From the NCBI RefSeq assembly GCF_003025035.1, contig NZ_PYJN01000022.1:248001-312000 (forward strand): a DNA stretch of 64,000 nt, read 5' to 3'. This DNA comes from Rhizobium sp. SEMIA4064 (GTDB lineage Bacteria; Pseudomonadota; Alphaproteobacteria; Rhizobiales; Rhizobiaceae). Below are positions 62,647-64,000 of the stretch, piece after piece. Under the pieces are notes generated by a model. The model was not told the origin of the DNA. It searched no databases and worked only from the letters and a program-made list of their open reading frames with translations. The translations under genes were made by a program, and so were the position numbers. Each line of letters opens with the position of its first letter. Within the stretch, counting starts at the first letter, position 1.

Positions 62647-63059
62647 GAGGGGAGATACAATTGTCCAAAACTCAAATCGACGTCACGGATGTCATTGATT
62701 GCGGTGCGAGCCGCAGTCGCGTCGAGTGCGCTTGCCGCATCCTTCCAAGCGAGATGCAGGCGTCCGCTACACGCGTTCCGAACCGTATTCGCCATGATTT
62801 GCGCCATCGCGAATTCCTGGCATCCGGATTGACGCAATTCGTTTCCCCACGACCATCACGCCGCGCCCGAATCTGTCGAAAGGGCGCGGCTTTCGGTGTC
62901 GGTGCCCGAGTCAATTTGGCAACAGGCATCGCTCAGTGAAGACATAAGCGATCGGGGCGGGGTCATATCCTCCGGATCGTTACCCAATGGGCAATAAACA
63001 GGCCTTACGGCCAGCAATCCGTCGCAGCGTCGCCATACGACGCACGGAAGGAGCATATC

Positions 63060-64000
63060 GTGCTTGAACTTAGAAATGTGTCGAAGGCGGTCGGCGGCGA
63101 AATGCACATCGCCGAAACGAACCTGACGCTGCAGCGCGGCTCGTTGAATGTCCTCCTCGGACCGACACTTTCGGGCAAGACGTCGCTGATGCGTCTGATG
63201 GCCGGGCTGGACAAGCCGACTTCGGGCACGATCCACGTCGACGGCGCCGATGTTACGGGCGTGCCCGTGCAACGCCGCAACGTCGCGATGGTTTACCAGC
63301 AATTCATCAATTACCCCGCCATGACCGTTTACGACAATATCGCATCGCCGATGCGCCTGCGCGGCGTCAATGCGGCGACGATCGACCGCGAAGTGAAGAA
63401 AGCGGCCGATCTCCTGCGGCTCGGTCCCTTCCTTGACCGCCTGCCGCTCAGCCTCTCCGGCGGCCAGCAGCAGCGCACGGCTCTAGCCCGCGCCATCGTC
63501 AAGAATGCCGGCCTGGTGCTGCTCGACGAGCCGCTCGCCAATCTCGATTATAAGCTGCGCGAAGAGCTGCGCGCCGAATTGCCGAAAATCTTCGCCGAAT
63601 CCGGCGCCATCTTCGTTTACGCCACGACCGAACCCTCGGAAGCTCTGCTTCTGGGCGGCAATACCGCCACCTTGTCGGAAGGCAGGATCACGCAGTTCGG
63701 ACCGACGATCGATGTCTTCCGCAAGCCGAAAGACCTGATCACTGCCGTCACCTTCGCCGATCCGCCGCTGAACACGATCTCGCTCGACAAGCGCGGCAAT
63801 CTGTTCGTGTTGAACGGTAATATGAGCCTGCCCGTACCGCAGGGCCTCGAAGCCCAGCCGGACGGCCCCTACACCATCGCCTTCCAGCCGCATCATCTGG
63901 CGCTGAAGCCGCAGACATCCGAGGCGGTCGCAGCACCTGCCAGGGTGATGGTGACCGAAATCACCGGTTCGGAAAGCTTCATCCACATCGATTTCGCCGA
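63060..64000 (+). CDS. glpS: GlpS-like ABC transporter ATPase, 5' part
   Basis: GTG 63060 with GGAAGGAG upstream opens a frame that runs past the window end (313 codons visible). Walker A is GPTLSGKTS (Gly34-Lys40), Q-loop VYQQFINYPAMT, signature LSGGQQQR, Walker B LVLLDEPLANLD. The switch histidine is missing: VYATTEPSEAL has Thr190 where others have His (YVTHD). The remainder is a TOBE-type regulatory domain. This is the first of the two unequal ATPases (GlpS and GlpT) of the rhizobial glycerol/polyol importer glpSTPQUV. The degenerate H-loop suggests that the partner ATPase does the hydrolysis. The rest of the operon should lie beyond the right edge. Confidence 0.85.
   Translation, partial: MLELRNVSKAVGGEMHIAETNLTLQRGSLNVLLGPTLSGKTSLMRLMAGLDKPTSGTIHVDGADVTGVPVQRRNVAMVYQQFINYPAMTVYDNIASPMRLRGVNAATIDREVKKAADLLRLGPFLDRLPLSLSGGQQQRTALARAIVKNAGLVLLDEPLANLDYKLREELRAELPKIFAESGAIFVYATTEPSEALLLGGNTATLSEGRITQFGPTIDVFRKPKDLITAVTFADPPLNTISLDKRGNLFVLNGNMSLPVPQGLEAQPDGPYTIAFQPHHLALKPQTSEAVAAPARVMVTEITGSESFIHIDFA

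Larger units (their letters stand above)
62397..63059. other. 663-bp intergenic leader before glpS
   Basis: No convincing gene. It contains a promoter candidate at 62577-62604 (TTGACA, 16-bp spacer, TATCGT), an inverted GTTTCG (62612-62617) / CGAAAC (62641-62646) pair resembling DeoR/GlpR-type sites, and then about 400 bp of non-coding sequence up to the glpS start. Short frames here (for example 62661-62939) lack credible starts or family similarity. Confidence 0.6.

Noticed and set aside
62661..62939. 92-codon frame with a TTG start in the glpS leader
   Set aside because: A GGGGAG stretch precedes it, but composition is irregular (Arg/Ser-rich), no motif, and it lies in a likely untranslated leader.

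Overview
The window is chromosomal DNA of an alphaproteobacterium of the Rhizobium/Agrobacterium group. Evidence: high GC with strong G/C third-position bias, a member of the rhizobial RHE_PE00001/DUF1612 family, a YcaO-TfuA pair of the type first described in Rhizobium trifolitoxin producers, an alphaproteobacterial HutC-controlled histidine pathway with HutF and HutD, a ThuA/ThuB-like sugar module, a GlpS-type transporter gene, and several copies of short palindromic repeats typical of rhizobial intergenic DNA. No rRNA, tRNA, CRISPR array, insertion sequence, phage or replication origin was seen. Both ends are cut inside genes.

Layout. 1-568: end of a TPR protein. 640-3214: small peptide, YcaO, TfuA and a small protein, a candidate peptide-modification (RiPP, thioamide-type) locus. 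3355-8585: TetR regulator divergent from an AcrAB/BepDE-like RND pump, with a promoter and operator between them. 8625-9647: zinc alcohol dehydrogenase. 9674-17435 (minus): MdtABC-like pump with two different RND subunits. 17799-20272 (minus): amidase and a DUF1612/HTH protein. 20381-23326: CueR box, copper P-type ATPase and CueR-like regulator. 23579-28327: thiolase, VapBC-type toxin-antitoxin pair, small exported protein, DHA2 drug exporter, sulfite-oxidase-like protein. 28406-35694: hut regulon: hutI, hutH, hutU, hutD on minus; hutF and hutC on plus; a perfect palindromic HutC-type operator lies between hutI and hutF.

35769-40681: small membrane protein; TetR regulator and exported beta-rich protein sharing one operator type; cytochrome b plus Tat-exported molybdoenzyme; small secreted protein; remnant of a PIN-domain toxin; HigBA-type toxin-antitoxin pair with a perfect 22-bp palindrome. 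40825-46776: Lrp regulator, divergent tryptophan-dioxygenase-like protein, MntR and MntH, M23 peptidase with an altered metal motif, GFA protein. 46781-52642: SMP-30 protein, a PaoABC-like molybdenum aldehyde oxidoreductase and a TetR regulator with a perfect 22-bp operator. 52931-60941: DUF427 protein, then a sugar ABC importer (minus) divergent from a ROK regulator, a Gfo/Idh/MocA dehydrogenase and a ThuA-like protein, which together look like an import and 3-keto-sugar catabolic module. 61123-62396: ZntB/CorA transporter and a probable enolase-superfamily gene remnant. 63060-64000: start of glpS, first gene of a glycerol-type ABC importer, behind an approximately 660-bp non-coding leader.

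The most promising under-described system is the small peptide-YcaO-TfuA locus at the left end. Other items to check are the dioxygenase-like protein lacking the family's substrate loop, the M23 protein with a zinc ligand replaced, the GlpS ATPase lacking its switch histidine, and the PIN toxin lacking one of its acidic residues.
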